In this document: piece by piece, positions 10,463-19,118 of the stretch | Layout: each line of letters opens with the position of its first letter | How positions within the stretch are numbered: the first letter of the stretch is position 1 | IMG/VR virus record: IMGVR_UViG_3300024259_000010 | Location: 124,001-188,000 of that record | Source: a virus | Strand: one strand, 5' to 3' | DNA: 64,000 nt | Notes under the pieces: model-generated | Database searches by the model: none | Seen by the model: the letters and a program-made list of their open reading frames with translations, nothing else | What the model was told of the DNA's origin: nothing | Position numbers and translations under genes: made by a program

Positions 10463-11437
10463 ATGAGGTATATATATTCCATAGATGAACGTGTAGCTCA
10501 TTATTCAGGTAACCCATATAACCATATATTCCATCGAAGTGATTTACCAAAAATGTTTGATTACCATAAATGGGCAGTATGTATGGGAGATGATATTGAC
10601 AATAGTGATATTGAAGATACAACGGAAATGAGCGATTATCATAAAAATTTGGTTGGATGTTATCATAGAATATATAATACTATTAATTCTGTAAAAAAAG
10701 AATATCCACATTTAAAAGATAAAAAAGCATTGGCTCATGTTTCAGATAATACAGCCTCATGGGAGATACCTATAATATGTAAAACCAGACCTATCGATAA
10801 TATTGGTGGTAATACTATAGCTCCTATCCGGATGACAAGAAATTATGGACATGTATTAGAATTACCTAGGATAGATTGTAAAGTATCGGAAAAAATACCT
10901 GGTGTTATGTGGCGTGGACTACTACATCTTAAAAAAAATTATAGACTGAATAACAGATTGTCTTTAATTGAGAAGTTTTATAATCATCCAAATGATCTAA
11001 TAAATATAAAACATACAGGGATACCATGTAATGAGTTTGTAGCAAGTGAAGAAGTACTTGGATATAAATTTGGTGATTATTTGAGTGTGGGAGAGATGCT
11101 CAAATATAGATTCAATGTATCTATAGAGGGTTGGGATATGGCATCTAATCTCCAGTGGATTCTTGCTAGCAACTCTATTGCTATGGCCCCTAAGATGGTT
11201 ATAGAGAGTTGGTTCATGGAGAGTAAGTTAGAACCATGGGTCCACTACATACCTATTGAAGATGATTGTTCAGATTTAATAGAGGTATATGAATGGGCAT
11301 TAATGCACCCAAATGCATGTGATGTGATTAATAGAAATGCTAAGATGTTTATGAATGAATTTGTAGATAAAAAACGTGAAAGAGAAATATTCTTTAGAGT
11401 AGTTAAGAAGTATCTTGAGAATTGTAATTTTGTTTAA
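10463..11437 (+). CDS. GT90-like (CAP10/LpsA-type) glycosyltransferase, copy 1
   Basis: 324 aa, paralogous along its whole length to the next gene. Features of the GT90/CAP10 family: a WRG motif (VMWRGLLHL), a FNVSIEGWDMASNLQWILAS stretch that matches the family pattern of Gly/Asp then a chain of small residues, then SWFMESKLEPWVHYIPI, which is the family's conserved W-F-x-x-x-L-x-PWxHYxPv block, followed by a helix with NANAKMFMNEF-like packing. Enzymes of this family move sugars such as glucose or xylose from a nucleotide sugar onto polysaccharide or protein. It is in one operon with copy 2 and a sulfotransferase. The acceptor could be a virion protein or a host surface glycan. Confidence 0.7.
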   Translation: MRYIYSIDERVAHYSGNPYNHIFHRSDLPKMFDYHKWAVCMGDDIDNSDIEDTTEMSDYHKNLVGCYHRIYNTINSVKKEYPHLKDKKALAHVSDNTASWEIPIICKTRPIDNIGGNTIAPIRMTRNYGHVLELPRIDCKVSEKIPGVMWRGLLHLKKNYRLNNRLSLIEKFYNHPNDLINIKHTGIPCNEFVASEEVLGYKFGDYLSVGEMLKYRFNVSIEGWDMASNLQWILASNSIAMAPKMVIESWFMESKLEPWVHYIPIEDDCSDLIEVYEWALMHPNACDVINRNAKMFMNEFVDKKREREIFFRVVKKYLENCNFV

Positions 11438-11446
11438 GGGAGTAAT

Positions 11447-12385
11447 ATGAATTATAAATATACGATTGATGAGAGGGTAAATTTCTATTTAGGTAATATG
11501 GATAAAAGATGTTACGATTACATGAAGGATATTACACCACGTGTACGTAATTATATATATACTGTATTGATAGGAAATAATATTGACAACACTGAAGTAT
11601 TAACTGGTGGTAAGGGTGCATTAGTTAATTCATTTAAATATATAGAAGGCACTCTTAATAAATTAATCAACGATGGTGTATGTCCTATAGATAAAACAAT
11701 ATTGGTATATTTAGCGGATCAAAATAGATTACGAACATTCCCAATGATTGCTAAAACACGTTTGATTGATGATAATGGTAATATTACCATAGCACCTATT
11801 GGTAGAGCTAGACACTATGGTCCCGTAGCAGACCTGCCTAATATTGATTGTAAAGTTAGTGATAAATGTAATAAAATTGTCTGGAGAGGACATTGTCAAC
11901 CTATGAATAATATTATTCATATTAGACAAGAAGTGGTTTCTAAATTTGCCGAACATAAAAACTCTAATATAGATATTGGATATTCTTCGGGTGTAGCAAC
12001 TGGATCTACATTATTAAAGAATAAGATGACATTACGTGAATTGTTGAGATATAGATTTAATATATCATTGGAAGGAAATGATGTTGCTACCAACCTTAAG
12101 TGGATTCTTGCTAGTAATTCAATAGCCGTAGCTCCTAGGATGACAACCGAGGGTTGGTTTATGGAAAGTAAGTTAGAACCTTGGGTACACTATATACCTT
12201 TAGATGACGACTGTATGGATATAGAGGACAAGTTAAATTGGGGGATATCTAATCCTGATAAATGTATTGATATTAATAAAAATGCTAATAAGTTTATGTT
12301 AGAGTTCGTGGACATAGAACGTGAGAATGAAATATTCTACAGAGTCCTGAAATCATATATTGAAAACATACATATAAATATTTAA
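11447..12385 (+). CDS. GT90-like (CAP10/LpsA-type) glycosyltransferase, copy 2
   Basis: 312 aa; an AAGGGAG site precedes the ATG. It has the same landmarks as copy 1: TIDERVNFYLGN at the N-terminus (copy 1 has SIDERVAHYSGN), VWRGHCQP, FNISLEGNDVATNLKWILAS, and the diagnostic WFMESKLEPWVHYIPLD block near the C-terminus. The divergence between the copies is high in the first half and low in the second, as expected if donor-site residues are kept and acceptor specificity differs. The two probably arose by tandem duplication; a third, broken copy lies downstream of the sulfotransferase at 13158. Confidence 0.7.
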   Translation: MNYKYTIDERVNFYLGNMDKRCYDYMKDITPRVRNYIYTVLIGNNIDNTEVLTGGKGALVNSFKYIEGTLNKLINDGVCPIDKTILVYLADQNRLRTFPMIAKTRLIDDNGNITIAPIGRARHYGPVADLPNIDCKVSDKCNKIVWRGHCQPMNNIIHIRQEVVSKFAEHKNSNIDIGYSSGVATGSTLLKNKMTLRELLRYRFNISLEGNDVATNLKWILASNSIAVAPRMTTEGWFMESKLEPWVHYIPLDDDCMDIEDKLNWGISNPDKCIDINKNANKFMLEFVDIERENEIFYRVLKSYIENIHINI

Positions 12386-12398
12386 AAGAAAGTAATCT

Positions 12399-13145
12399 AT
12401 GTTAGATTTTATAATAACCGGCCCATCTAGATCAGGTACAACAGGGTTAACCTACCTATTAAATTCTAGCTCTGAAGTACTATGTGGTCATGAAACTCAC
12501 GTGTTGGATTATTGGGACAAAGATATATCAGATCGTATAAGAAATAATATATTAGAGAAAATGTTTTATTCTGACCGTACACCAAGCATACTTGATTTTA
12601 CACCGAAAGGTGTAACCCCAGATATGTTAAAGACAATAGTTGAGACAAGTTCTACTGGTAAAGAATTATTTGATAGATTAAACAGTATTGCAAAATGTAA
12701 TTGTGTTGGTGATAAAGTACCTGGATATATTGTAACCCTTCCACAAATTCTTAAAAATAACCCACAACTTAAATTACTGATATGTATTCGTGATGGTCGA
12801 TCTATACTGGCATCACATTTACGTGGTTTAGAACCCGGATGGGCTACAGACAATATAAAAGATGCAGAAGAGCGAATAGTTATCTTTATGAATATCATTA
12901 ATAATATTGAGAATCATGATAAAGTTATATATGTTCCATATGAACACTATACACAACATACTGATTTTTTGATTAGAAGACTTGAGTCGTTTCTTGATAC
13001 CAAACTATCTAACTGTAATACTGATAAATATCGTGACTATACAGATTGGGATGACGTGTTCAAACAGCTACCGAAAGATTATATGGATAAAGTATCTCCA
13101 GAATTTATAGAATATCAAAAGAAATTTGGATATTCTTTAGTGTAA
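12399..13145 (+). CDS. Sulfotransferase (PAPS-dependent)
   Basis: 248 aa. The N-terminus IITGPSRSGTTGLTYLLN has the PAPS 5'-phosphosulfate loop of sulfotransferases (P-x-R-S-G-T-T/S), and residues about 127-138, CIRDGRSILASH, match the 3'-phosphate-binding segment (R-D-x-R-x-x-x-x-S). The C-terminal basic region that usually completes the PAPS site is only partly recognisable. The enzyme would transfer a sulfuryl group from host PAPS to a hydroxyl, most plausibly on the sugar placed by the neighbouring GT90 enzymes. Sulfotransferases are uncommon in phages. It lacks a strong ribosome site (AAGAAAG) and is probably translated with the upstream gene. Confidence 0.72.
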   Translation: MLDFIITGPSRSGTTGLTYLLNSSSEVLCGHETHVLDYWDKDISDRIRNNILEKMFYSDRTPSILDFTPKGVTPDMLKTIVETSSTGKELFDRLNSIAKCNCVGDKVPGYIVTLPQILKNNPQLKLLICIRDGRSILASHLRGLEPGWATDNIKDAEERIVIFMNIINNIENHDKVIYVPYEHYTQHTDFLIRRLESFLDTKLSNCNTDKYRDYTDWDDVFKQLPKDYMDKVSPEFIEYQKKFGYSLV

Positions 13146-13157
13146 ATAGAGGATGAT

Positions 13158-13277
13158 ATAATTTATAGATATTCATTAGAAGAACGTATTAATTTTTATT
13201 TAGGTAATATTGTGAAATGTAAAAATGTAACTATTATAAGTGATAACGATGAACATTATTTTAAGCTAAATATTTAA
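13158..13277 (+). pseudogene. Remnant of a third GT90-like gene
   Basis: The frame directly after the sulfotransferase stop encodes YRYSLEERINFYLGN, clearly like the N-termini of the two GT90 copies (YTIDERVNFYLGN). Only about 24 residues of unrelated sequence follow before FKLNI and a stop, resembling the INI end of copy 2. The only nearby ATG (13153) is in another frame and meets a stop after one codon. This looks like a frameshift at the start plus deletion of nearly the whole gene. Confidence 0.65.
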
Positions 13278-13297
13278 AAGCAATCGTTTTTATCTAA

Positions 13298-13308
13298 ATC
13301 ATTGTATG
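13298..13308 (+). promoter_or_regulatory. Late-type promoter motif ATCATTGTATG
   Basis: It ends 35 nt before the prohead protease ATG and is identical to the sheath promoter motif. It separates the head gene cluster from the decayed end of the modification cassette. Confidence 0.62.
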
Positions 13309-13342
13309 GTGTAAATTAATTTTTAAAATAAAGGAATAATCT

Positions 13343-14188
13343 ATGAAAAATAAAAGTCTAGCATTCTCTGTTCAGACCATGCAAACTGTTCTCGGTAATG
13401 GACTAAAGTCTATTAAGCCAGACAAAGATGGTGTTTATAAAGGTGTACCATTAGCTGTAATTGGCAAACCATCTAGAAACAATGTTGTATACGATCAGAA
13501 TAGCTTTGTTGAATCTATCACTAATCCTAATACACGATTCTATAAGAGTTTAGTAGAAGGTGGTCTTGAAGGCGAGTGGGGTCATCCCATGAACATTGGT
13601 TTAAATAATAAAGATGCTATCATGCGTACCATGCAGATCGATGGTTCGAGAGTATCACATTACTTCACTAAAGTATATGCTAAGAAAACCAAAGATGGTG
13701 AGTACTACGTTGTATATGGTGACATTGTTCCTTTCGGACCTAATGGTCAGTACTTAGCTGCATCATTCCAAGACACTAAAAGAAATACTGCATTCTCTTT
13801 ACGCTCACTGACAACTGATCCTGAATCAATTGGTGGTGGTTTATGCCGTAAGAAGATCCTTGCATTAATTACTTTCGATGCTGTTAATACCCCTGGGTAT
13901 CAAGAAGCATGTAAATGCTTTATGGATACTGGCGAAGAATCATTTAAGTATGAACTTACTGAAGAGCAGATCGTATCTGCTGGTCTAGAAGACTTTGCTA
14001 CAGTTGAATGTGCTGAAGTTATTGGACAAGAAACTGTATCACATCAGTCTTTATTAGATTTACTAGAAACTGATAGCGTCACGCTTGCTACAAAAGAAAT
14101 CTCTGTTGTTGGAAACTTTGATAAGAAAACTGGTAGTATCCGTACTGGCACTTCTAATATCTCTGCGTTCCATGGTCTGTTCCGTTAA
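13343..14188 (+). CDS. Prohead maturation protease, S80/gp21-like serine protease
   Basis: 281 aa. A GEWGHP motif puts a histidine at 81, an AFSLRS motif puts a serine at 152, and TFDAVNTPG puts an aspartate at 179. Order and spacing match the His-Ser-Asp arrangement of T4 gp21-type prohead core proteases and the jumbo-phage S80 family. The enzyme would cleave scaffold and head proteins inside the prohead. Residues 227-230 are IGQE, the same type of site seen in the capsid candidate (VGQE), so the 51-residue tail may be removed by autocleavage. An AAAGGAA site and a late promoter precede it; the ClpP-like gene follows after 20 nt. Confidence 0.8.
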   Translation: MKNKSLAFSVQTMQTVLGNGLKSIKPDKDGVYKGVPLAVIGKPSRNNVVYDQNSFVESITNPNTRFYKSLVEGGLEGEWGHPMNIGLNNKDAIMRTMQIDGSRVSHYFTKVYAKKTKDGEYYVVYGDIVPFGPNGQYLAASFQDTKRNTAFSLRSLTTDPESIGGGLCRKKILALITFDAVNTPGYQEACKCFMDTGEESFKYELTEEQIVSAGLEDFATVECAEVIGQETVSHQSLLDLLETDSVTLATKEISVVGNFDKKTGSIRTGTSNISAFHGLFR

Positions 14189-14208
14189 TATCAAATAGGT
14201 TTAAACAT

Positions 14209-14784
14209 ATGTTTAATAAATTACGATTAATGAAAAGAAAGTCTGTGAATTATCCGACGATCTCTCATCATAAAGATGAAGATGGAAAGTCAACATGGAT
14301 AATTTCCATTCGTGGAATTATTGGAGGACAAGAATTATATACTGATGTATGTAATATCTTACTAACAGCATCTGAAGATGATACTGTTATCATTACTTTA
14401 AATACTCCAGGGGGAGTGGTCTTTACTGGGCTAGCAATTATTCATGCTATGCAGAAAAGTAGAGCAACCGTAGTAACGAGAGTTATCGGAATGGCTGCAT
14501 CATGTGGAGCGTTAATCTGGTCATATGGACAAAAGTTAGAAATGTGTCCATTCTCTAGATTAATGTTTCACGCATCTTCTGGGGGATTCATGGGTAAGAC
14601 CCGTGATCAGAGAGATTATGCTGAAGTCACCGAAACTCTTATGAAGAGTATAAATCAACGTGCTTTAACTAAGAACATCATTACTGCAAAACAGTTTGAA
14701 GATATGTTTGAAGCACGTCAAGATGTATACTTAAATTCTAAGGATTTAGAAAACAATAACGTGGAGTTCAACTATGCATCTTAA
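14209..14784 (+). CDS. ClpP/SppA-fold serine protease
   Basis: 191 aa. Residues 65-70 carry the NTPGG turn of ClpP-type proteases, residues 94-101 are GMAASCGA with the nucleophile Ser98, LMFHASSGG supplies His121, and ARQDVYLNS supplies the likely Asp172, so the triad is complete. No signal peptide is present, so it acts in the cytoplasm or inside the prohead. Placement between the prohead protease and terminase suggests a role in head morphogenesis, as in lambda-like phages where a ClpP-fold protease matures the portal. It overlaps the next gene, a dead paralogue, by 11 nt. A weak AGG site precedes the ATG. Confidence 0.8.
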   Translation: MFNKLRLMKRKSVNYPTISHHKDEDGKSTWIISIRGIIGGQELYTDVCNILLTASEDDTVIITLNTPGGVVFTGLAIIHAMQKSRATVVTRVIGMAASCGALIWSYGQKLEMCPFSRLMFHASSGGFMGKTRDQRDYAEVTETLMKSINQRALTKNIITAKQFEDMFEARQDVYLNSKDLENNNVEFNYAS

Positions 14785-15580
14785 TTTAAATAAATTGAAT
14801 TCTGAAGGTAAAGCTGATATAATTGAACCATCACAAGAAGATCTGTTCTCAATCGAAGCAAATAATTCTCATGAAGATGAGCCTAAGCTAGATGTTGAAA
14901 TGGGTTTATCTGGAAACCTAGTTACAGTTGAAACAATGGAAGAAGAAGAGATCGTAGTAACACCTGTGATCGGAGTAGAAAACTTAGAGGATGAAATTCC
15001 TTTAGTATCTGCACCTGGTCCACAAGGTCTACCTACAGAACCTAAAGAGAAAGAACCTAATACTGTTTATGTTCTGACTCCAACTAAAGTACATGCTTAT
15101 CTACATGGTAAGTGTTCTGAATCTGTAGATACATTAATTCACTTATTATCGCAAGCGACTGAAGATACTGAAGCATATATTTCATATTGTTATCCAATGA
15201 TTGATATCTATGATGCATTAGAATTAGTTGGTGTAATCGGAGCTACTAAAGCAAAAGTTACTTTAGATATTATTGGTGTATCGAGTGTTGTAGATTTATT
15301 ACTATTGACGAATGAAGACTGTACTATTAATCTAGCACAGAATCTTATCGTCACTGGTATTAAAGAAGTTAGCTTTGGCTCTCTTTATAATCTAGAAGAA
15401 TCTTTGATCGCAACTAAGAATTATCAGGAGCTAGTATATACCTCACTGAAAGAGAATGGAATCTTATCGGATGATGAGATAGATACTCTATCTGCAAAAG
15501 GTGGTATGTTATATCTCGATAAGACAATAGTTGATTCACGTTCTAAGAAAACAACACCTGTTGAAGAACTCTCTGAATAA
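14774..15580 (+). CDS. ClpP-fold pseudoprotease paralogue with acidic N-terminal extension
   Basis: 268 aa. The first 95 residues are acidic and probably disordered, with IGVE at 66-69 resembling the presumed maturation site. From residue 98 the order of strands and helices follows the upstream ClpP-like protein: IIGVSSVVDLLLL corresponds to VIGMAASCGALIW, so the nucleophile becomes Val172; LIVTGIK corresponds to LMFHASS, so His becomes Thr194; the Asp position is lost in AKGGMLYLDK. It therefore cannot be an active serine protease. It starts inside the active gene (11-nt overlap), so the pair is translationally coupled and may form mixed rings. The alignment was done by eye. Confidence 0.65.
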   Translation: MHLNLNKLNSEGKADIIEPSQEDLFSIEANNSHEDEPKLDVEMGLSGNLVTVETMEEEEIVVTPVIGVENLEDEIPLVSAPGPQGLPTEPKEKEPNTVYVLTPTKVHAYLHGKCSESVDTLIHLLSQATEDTEAYISYCYPMIDIYDALELVGVIGATKAKVTLDIIGVSSVVDLLLLTNEDCTINLAQNLIVTGIKEVSFGSLYNLEESLIATKNYQELVYTSLKENGILSDDEIDTLSAKGGMLYLDKTIVDSRSKKTTPVEELSE

Positions 15581-15586
15581 ATATCA

Positions 15587-15620
15587 TATAGCAGTGTAGG
15601 CATTTGCCTACACTGCTATA
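15587..15620 (+). terminator. Hairpin terminator
   Basis: Near-perfect 16-bp stem (15587-15602 with 15605-15620), closing just after the pseudoprotease stop and ending the head-protease operon. It is followed by TATTTA rather than a long T run. Confidence 0.7.
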
Positions 15621-15674
15621 TATTTACCCAAGTACACTATAGTATACTATTAAACAGATAAGGAGAAATCCTAT

Positions 15675-17771
15675 ATGATTTTATTCAAGAAGGATATTTT
15701 AACAAATAAATGTATTATCGACACTAAGACTAAGAATGTAAGTTTTCTTAAGATGTCTATGGTTTTAAAAAAACTAGGTGTTAAAAATAATTTATTTATG
15801 TTAGTATTATGTGACGAGACATTGCAAGGTATTGATCCACATAGTACTACATTGACAGAGAATCAACAATTACGTGTAGCTTATGAAGCTAAGATTAACC
15901 CGTGGTATTTCTTTCGAGAAGTAATTCGAATACCATCACAGGGTGGAGAGCCAGTTCGATACAAATTGAACAGAGCTAACTTAGCATTGATATGGTTATA
16001 CTTAAACAATGTTGATACATACTTAACTATGCCACGACAGATTGGTAAAACAGTTGGTGTTATTTCTATAACATCATACTTCATGTATGTATTAGGTCGT
16101 AACTCAAACGTAGCTATGTTTGCAAAAGATGCAGACTTGAGAACGGAGAACGTTAGACGTCTAAAGGATTCCAAAGAAGGACTCCCTCCATATATGGTAC
16201 AAGAAGGTTCGGCATATAACACTAATAACCAAGAGACAGTGGAATACAAACCACATAATACAAAGTACATTACTTTTGTTGCACAGTCTGATAAGAAGCG
16301 TGCAGCTAAACAAGGTCGTGGTGAATCTTTTGTATGGTCGCACTGGGATGAGTTAGCATTCTATATTAATAATAAACTTTCATATCCTTCAGCTATTGCA
16401 GCTTCGGAAACTGTTGGTGAATTAGCAAGAGACCAAGGACTACCTTGTGCAACATTGATTACTACAACGGCTGGATTCACATCTACTGCCGAAGGTAAGT
16501 ATGCACATAGTTTCAAATCTCAAGCATTACGTTTCTCTGAGAAACTTTATGATACAGAAGACAATGAATCTCTCAAAGAGATTGTTGAGAACTCTTCCGG
16601 TAACAACTTTGTGTATGTAGAATATAGTTACAAACAGTTAGGCAAAGATGAGAAATGGTTTAAGAATGTTACTCGTAATAAGCCACCTGAAGTGATATGT
16701 ATTGACTACTTAAATAAGTGGGTTCACGGCTCCGGAGAGTCTATCATATCAAAGCGTTTAATCGACTTACTGGAGAAGAACATAGAAGAACCGGTTTCAA
16801 TAACTATCGATAACGGAATAGTTATGCGATGGTTTGCAGAACAGACGGATCTAGATTCACCTATGATTAAAAATATTCCATTTATCTTATCTAGTGATAC
16901 ATCAGATAATATTGGAAAAGACTTTACAACTCTAGTATTAACTAATCCAAAAGATATGGCCGTTGTTATGACATGTCGATGTAATCAATCTAATATGGTA
17001 CTTGTTGCTAATGCTATATTTAATCTAATGCGCCGGTTCCCGAACTCAGTATTTATTCCTGAGAGAAATAGAGCTGCTACATTGATTGATGTTATTGTAC
17101 ATATGATAACAACCAAAACTGATTGGGACCCATTCAAACGTATATTCAATTACTACTTCCAAGATAAACATGACACTGTTAATGTTAGAAGTTTGGATAT
17201 TGAATTAGGTTCAGTTCGTAAGATGTTTGGTTTCAAGACTACAGGTGCTGAGAATTCTCGTAAGTTTATTTACAGTAAAGTTTTGAACACTACTATTGAA
17301 CGGAACTATATGCGTATCTTTGATAAAACTATTGTTGATGAGATATGTGACCTTGTAGTTCGTGATGGACGTATTGATCATTCCATGAGTGGTAACGATG
17401 ATACACTTATTGCATACTTAATAGGTTGTTGGTTCATCATGTATGGTAAGCATGTATATCTATATGGGATAGATTCTAATGATATATTATCTGTAAAAGA
17501 TGATGAAGATGCAGAAGCTGCTGAAAACACTGGTGCTATTAAAAACAGAATTGTTTATCTACAAGATAAATTATCATCTGGTGAAGTATCAGAGTTTATG
17601 AGACATGCATTTGAATCAGAACTTAAAGAATTAAAAACTTTAATACCTGAGGATGATGGATTATCATCAGACGTTGTTAGTATGGCACAGGTGGATAAAG
17701 TTAAATCTGTTGAATACAGAACACTTGACACAGGTGGATTATCTAATAAATTAGAATGTTTATTTAATTAA
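15675..17771 (+). CDS. terL: Terminase large subunit (DNA-packaging motor)
   Basis: 698 aa. The ATPase has an adenine-side region then the P-loop PRQIGKTVG (residues 120-128, Lys125), coupled to a Walker B block at 219-226 (FVWSHWDE, Asp225-Glu226). The C-terminal RNase H-like nuclease shows its acidic residues in FILSSDTSDNIGKDFTTL, IPERNRAA and SMSGNDDTLIAY. Motor and nuclease package and cut the concatemeric genome into the prohead portal. The length is close to that of other jumbo-phage terminases. AAGGAG precedes the ATG; a hairpin follows the stop, so it is a single-gene unit. No small terminase is recognisable beside it. Confidence 0.9.
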   Translation: MILFKKDILTNKCIIDTKTKNVSFLKMSMVLKKLGVKNNLFMLVLCDETLQGIDPHSTTLTENQQLRVAYEAKINPWYFFREVIRIPSQGGEPVRYKLNRANLALIWLYLNNVDTYLTMPRQIGKTVGVISITSYFMYVLGRNSNVAMFAKDADLRTENVRRLKDSKEGLPPYMVQEGSAYNTNNQETVEYKPHNTKYITFVAQSDKKRAAKQGRGESFVWSHWDELAFYINNKLSYPSAIAASETVGELARDQGLPCATLITTTAGFTSTAEGKYAHSFKSQALRFSEKLYDTEDNESLKEIVENSSGNNFVYVEYSYKQLGKDEKWFKNVTRNKPPEVICIDYLNKWVHGSGESIISKRLIDLLEKNIEEPVSITIDNGIVMRWFAEQTDLDSPMIKNIPFILSSDTSDNIGKDFTTLVLTNPKDMAVVMTCRCNQSNMVLVANAIFNLMRRFPNSVFIPERNRAATLIDVIVHMITTKTDWDPFKRIFNYYFQDKHDTVNVRSLDIELGSVRKMFGFKTTGAENSRKFIYSKVLNTTIERNYMRIFDKTIVDEICDLVVRDGRIDHSMSGNDDTLIAYLIGCWFIMYGKHVYLYGIDSNDILSVKDDEDAEAAENTGAIKNRIVYLQDKLSSGEVSEFMRHAFESELKELKTLIPEDDGLSSDVVSMAQVDKVKSVEYRTLDTGGLSNKLECLFN

Positions 17772-17779
17772 ATAAAGTT

Positions 17780-17808
17780 AGGTGTACTAGGATTAACCTA
17801 GTACACCT
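17780..17808 (+). terminator. Hairpin terminator after terL
   Basis: A 12-bp stem (17780-17791 with 17797-17808), loop ATTAA, followed by TTCTTTATAT. Confidence 0.75.
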
Positions 17809-17828
17809 TTCTTTATATATTTCAAAAC

Positions 17829-17837
17829 CATATTATG
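17829..17837 (+). promoter_or_regulatory. Variant late-type promoter CATATTATG
   Basis: It lies 30 nt before the ATG at 17867. The same nonamer occurs at 52066 (plus) and 31539 (minus) at similar distances from starts, keeping the TATG end of the late motif. Confidence 0.45.
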
Positions 17838-17866
17838 AACTAAATTTAATAATGTAAAAGGAAACT

Positions 17867-19117
17867 ATGAAACTATCATTAAAACAAGTTTTGTACGATA
17901 ACTTTGATTTTACTATTACTAAGAAGCAGTATCTAGATATACGTAGATATGTCTCAGAGTTTGAAATGCGTCCAACGCATATGATTGCTTTGAACACCGC
18001 CATGCTTGGTATCAGTAAAATGTTTTTCGTAGCAAAAGATGTAAATAAGTTATTTAATATTTTCGATGTAGAATTACGACACTTTAAAAAAACAGTGCAT
18101 ACTGCAGATTCAATCGATACATCAAGATCAGTTACAAGTGATCCATATAATATATTTGTTATGTGGCTATCACATAAGATTAGATTATCAAACTTATCTA
18201 TTAAAGAAAAAGAAGATATGCAATTCTTAATCTTCAAGATGTTACATTACAAATTCTTCACATCAGTTGTAAACCATAATCTTAAATATGGTGCAGATGA
18301 AGAAGTGATGTTCTATACAATTGATGAGCTTAGTGGTAAGTTCTATATCAAACAAAAAGAAACTCCTACCTGGAGACTTGTCATAGAAGCTAGAAGTAGA
18401 GACGTCATCTCTCATGGATCTATTCATAGTTCTGCATTGTCTACATTACATCCAGATGAAAAAGTTCTATATGTGATAACAGATATCCAGACTAGAATAA
18501 GAAAACAATTAGTAACTATCATCTATAAATTTCATGATAATAAAAAAGCTGGTAATAGAATTTCTGCTACTGGTATGTCTAATGAGATAGATGGTAAAAC
18601 TGTATTGAAAGTAGTTACTACTAATATTGATAGTATGGTGAATAAGATTTCGAATACTGTTTTAAACACCAATGAATTTATCGATGCTGATATGATCAAC
18701 GTTGCTGCTACTCTGACTAAGAATATAACACCTGATATGTTATCAACGTTGTTAATTAAATTCTCAGACTTAGCAACTACGCAACAGAAGAAAAAAGATC
18801 AGGAGCTTAAGAAGGGTGCTAATAATAAAACCATCCTAATAGGATACAAACTCCTTATTAGAAACATTATCCAGAAGACTTATAGACAGTGTATGTTGGA
18901 TAAAGATATTGATATGGGTTCACGTGTTCAGATCTTAAATAAAGCTCGCAACATATATAGAAGTTCACGTATTAGTGATAAAGATATTATCATTGTTAAG
19001 AACTCCGTTGGACATGTTGTTGATGAATTTAATATTAGTAGACGTGAGTCTACCAATTCTAGTTTAAAAATCGGCTTTATTATTTATATAATACTGCTAT
19101 CGTTTAAGGAAATGTAA
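17867..19117 (+). CDS. Unknown protein, probable head or tail component (416 aa)
   Basis: A basic, helix-rich protein of 416 aa. Residues 305-320 contain a strongly charged run (QQKKKDQELKKG). The C-terminus ends in a hydrophobic stretch, IGFIIYIILLSF, that could be a membrane or packing helix. I do not recognise a family. It has an AAAAGGAAA site, a variant late promoter and is followed after one base by the 19119 gene, so the two form an operon closed by the bidirectional terminator at 20060. Position after terL points to a virion assembly role. Confidence 0.6.
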   Translation: MKLSLKQVLYDNFDFTITKKQYLDIRRYVSEFEMRPTHMIALNTAMLGISKMFFVAKDVNKLFNIFDVELRHFKKTVHTADSIDTSRSVTSDPYNIFVMWLSHKIRLSNLSIKEKEDMQFLIFKMLHYKFFTSVVNHNLKYGADEEVMFYTIDELSGKFYIKQKETPTWRLVIEARSRDVISHGSIHSSALSTLHPDEKVLYVITDIQTRIRKQLVTIIYKFHDNKKAGNRISATGMSNEIDGKTVLKVVTTNIDSMVNKISNTVLNTNEFIDADMINVAATLTKNITPDMLSTLLIKFSDLATTQQKKKDQELKKGANNKTILIGYKLLIRNIIQKTYRQCMLDKDIDMGSRVQILNKARNIYRSSRISDKDIIIVKNSVGHVVDEFNISRRESTNSSLKIGFIIYIILLSFKEM

Positions 19118-19118
19118 T

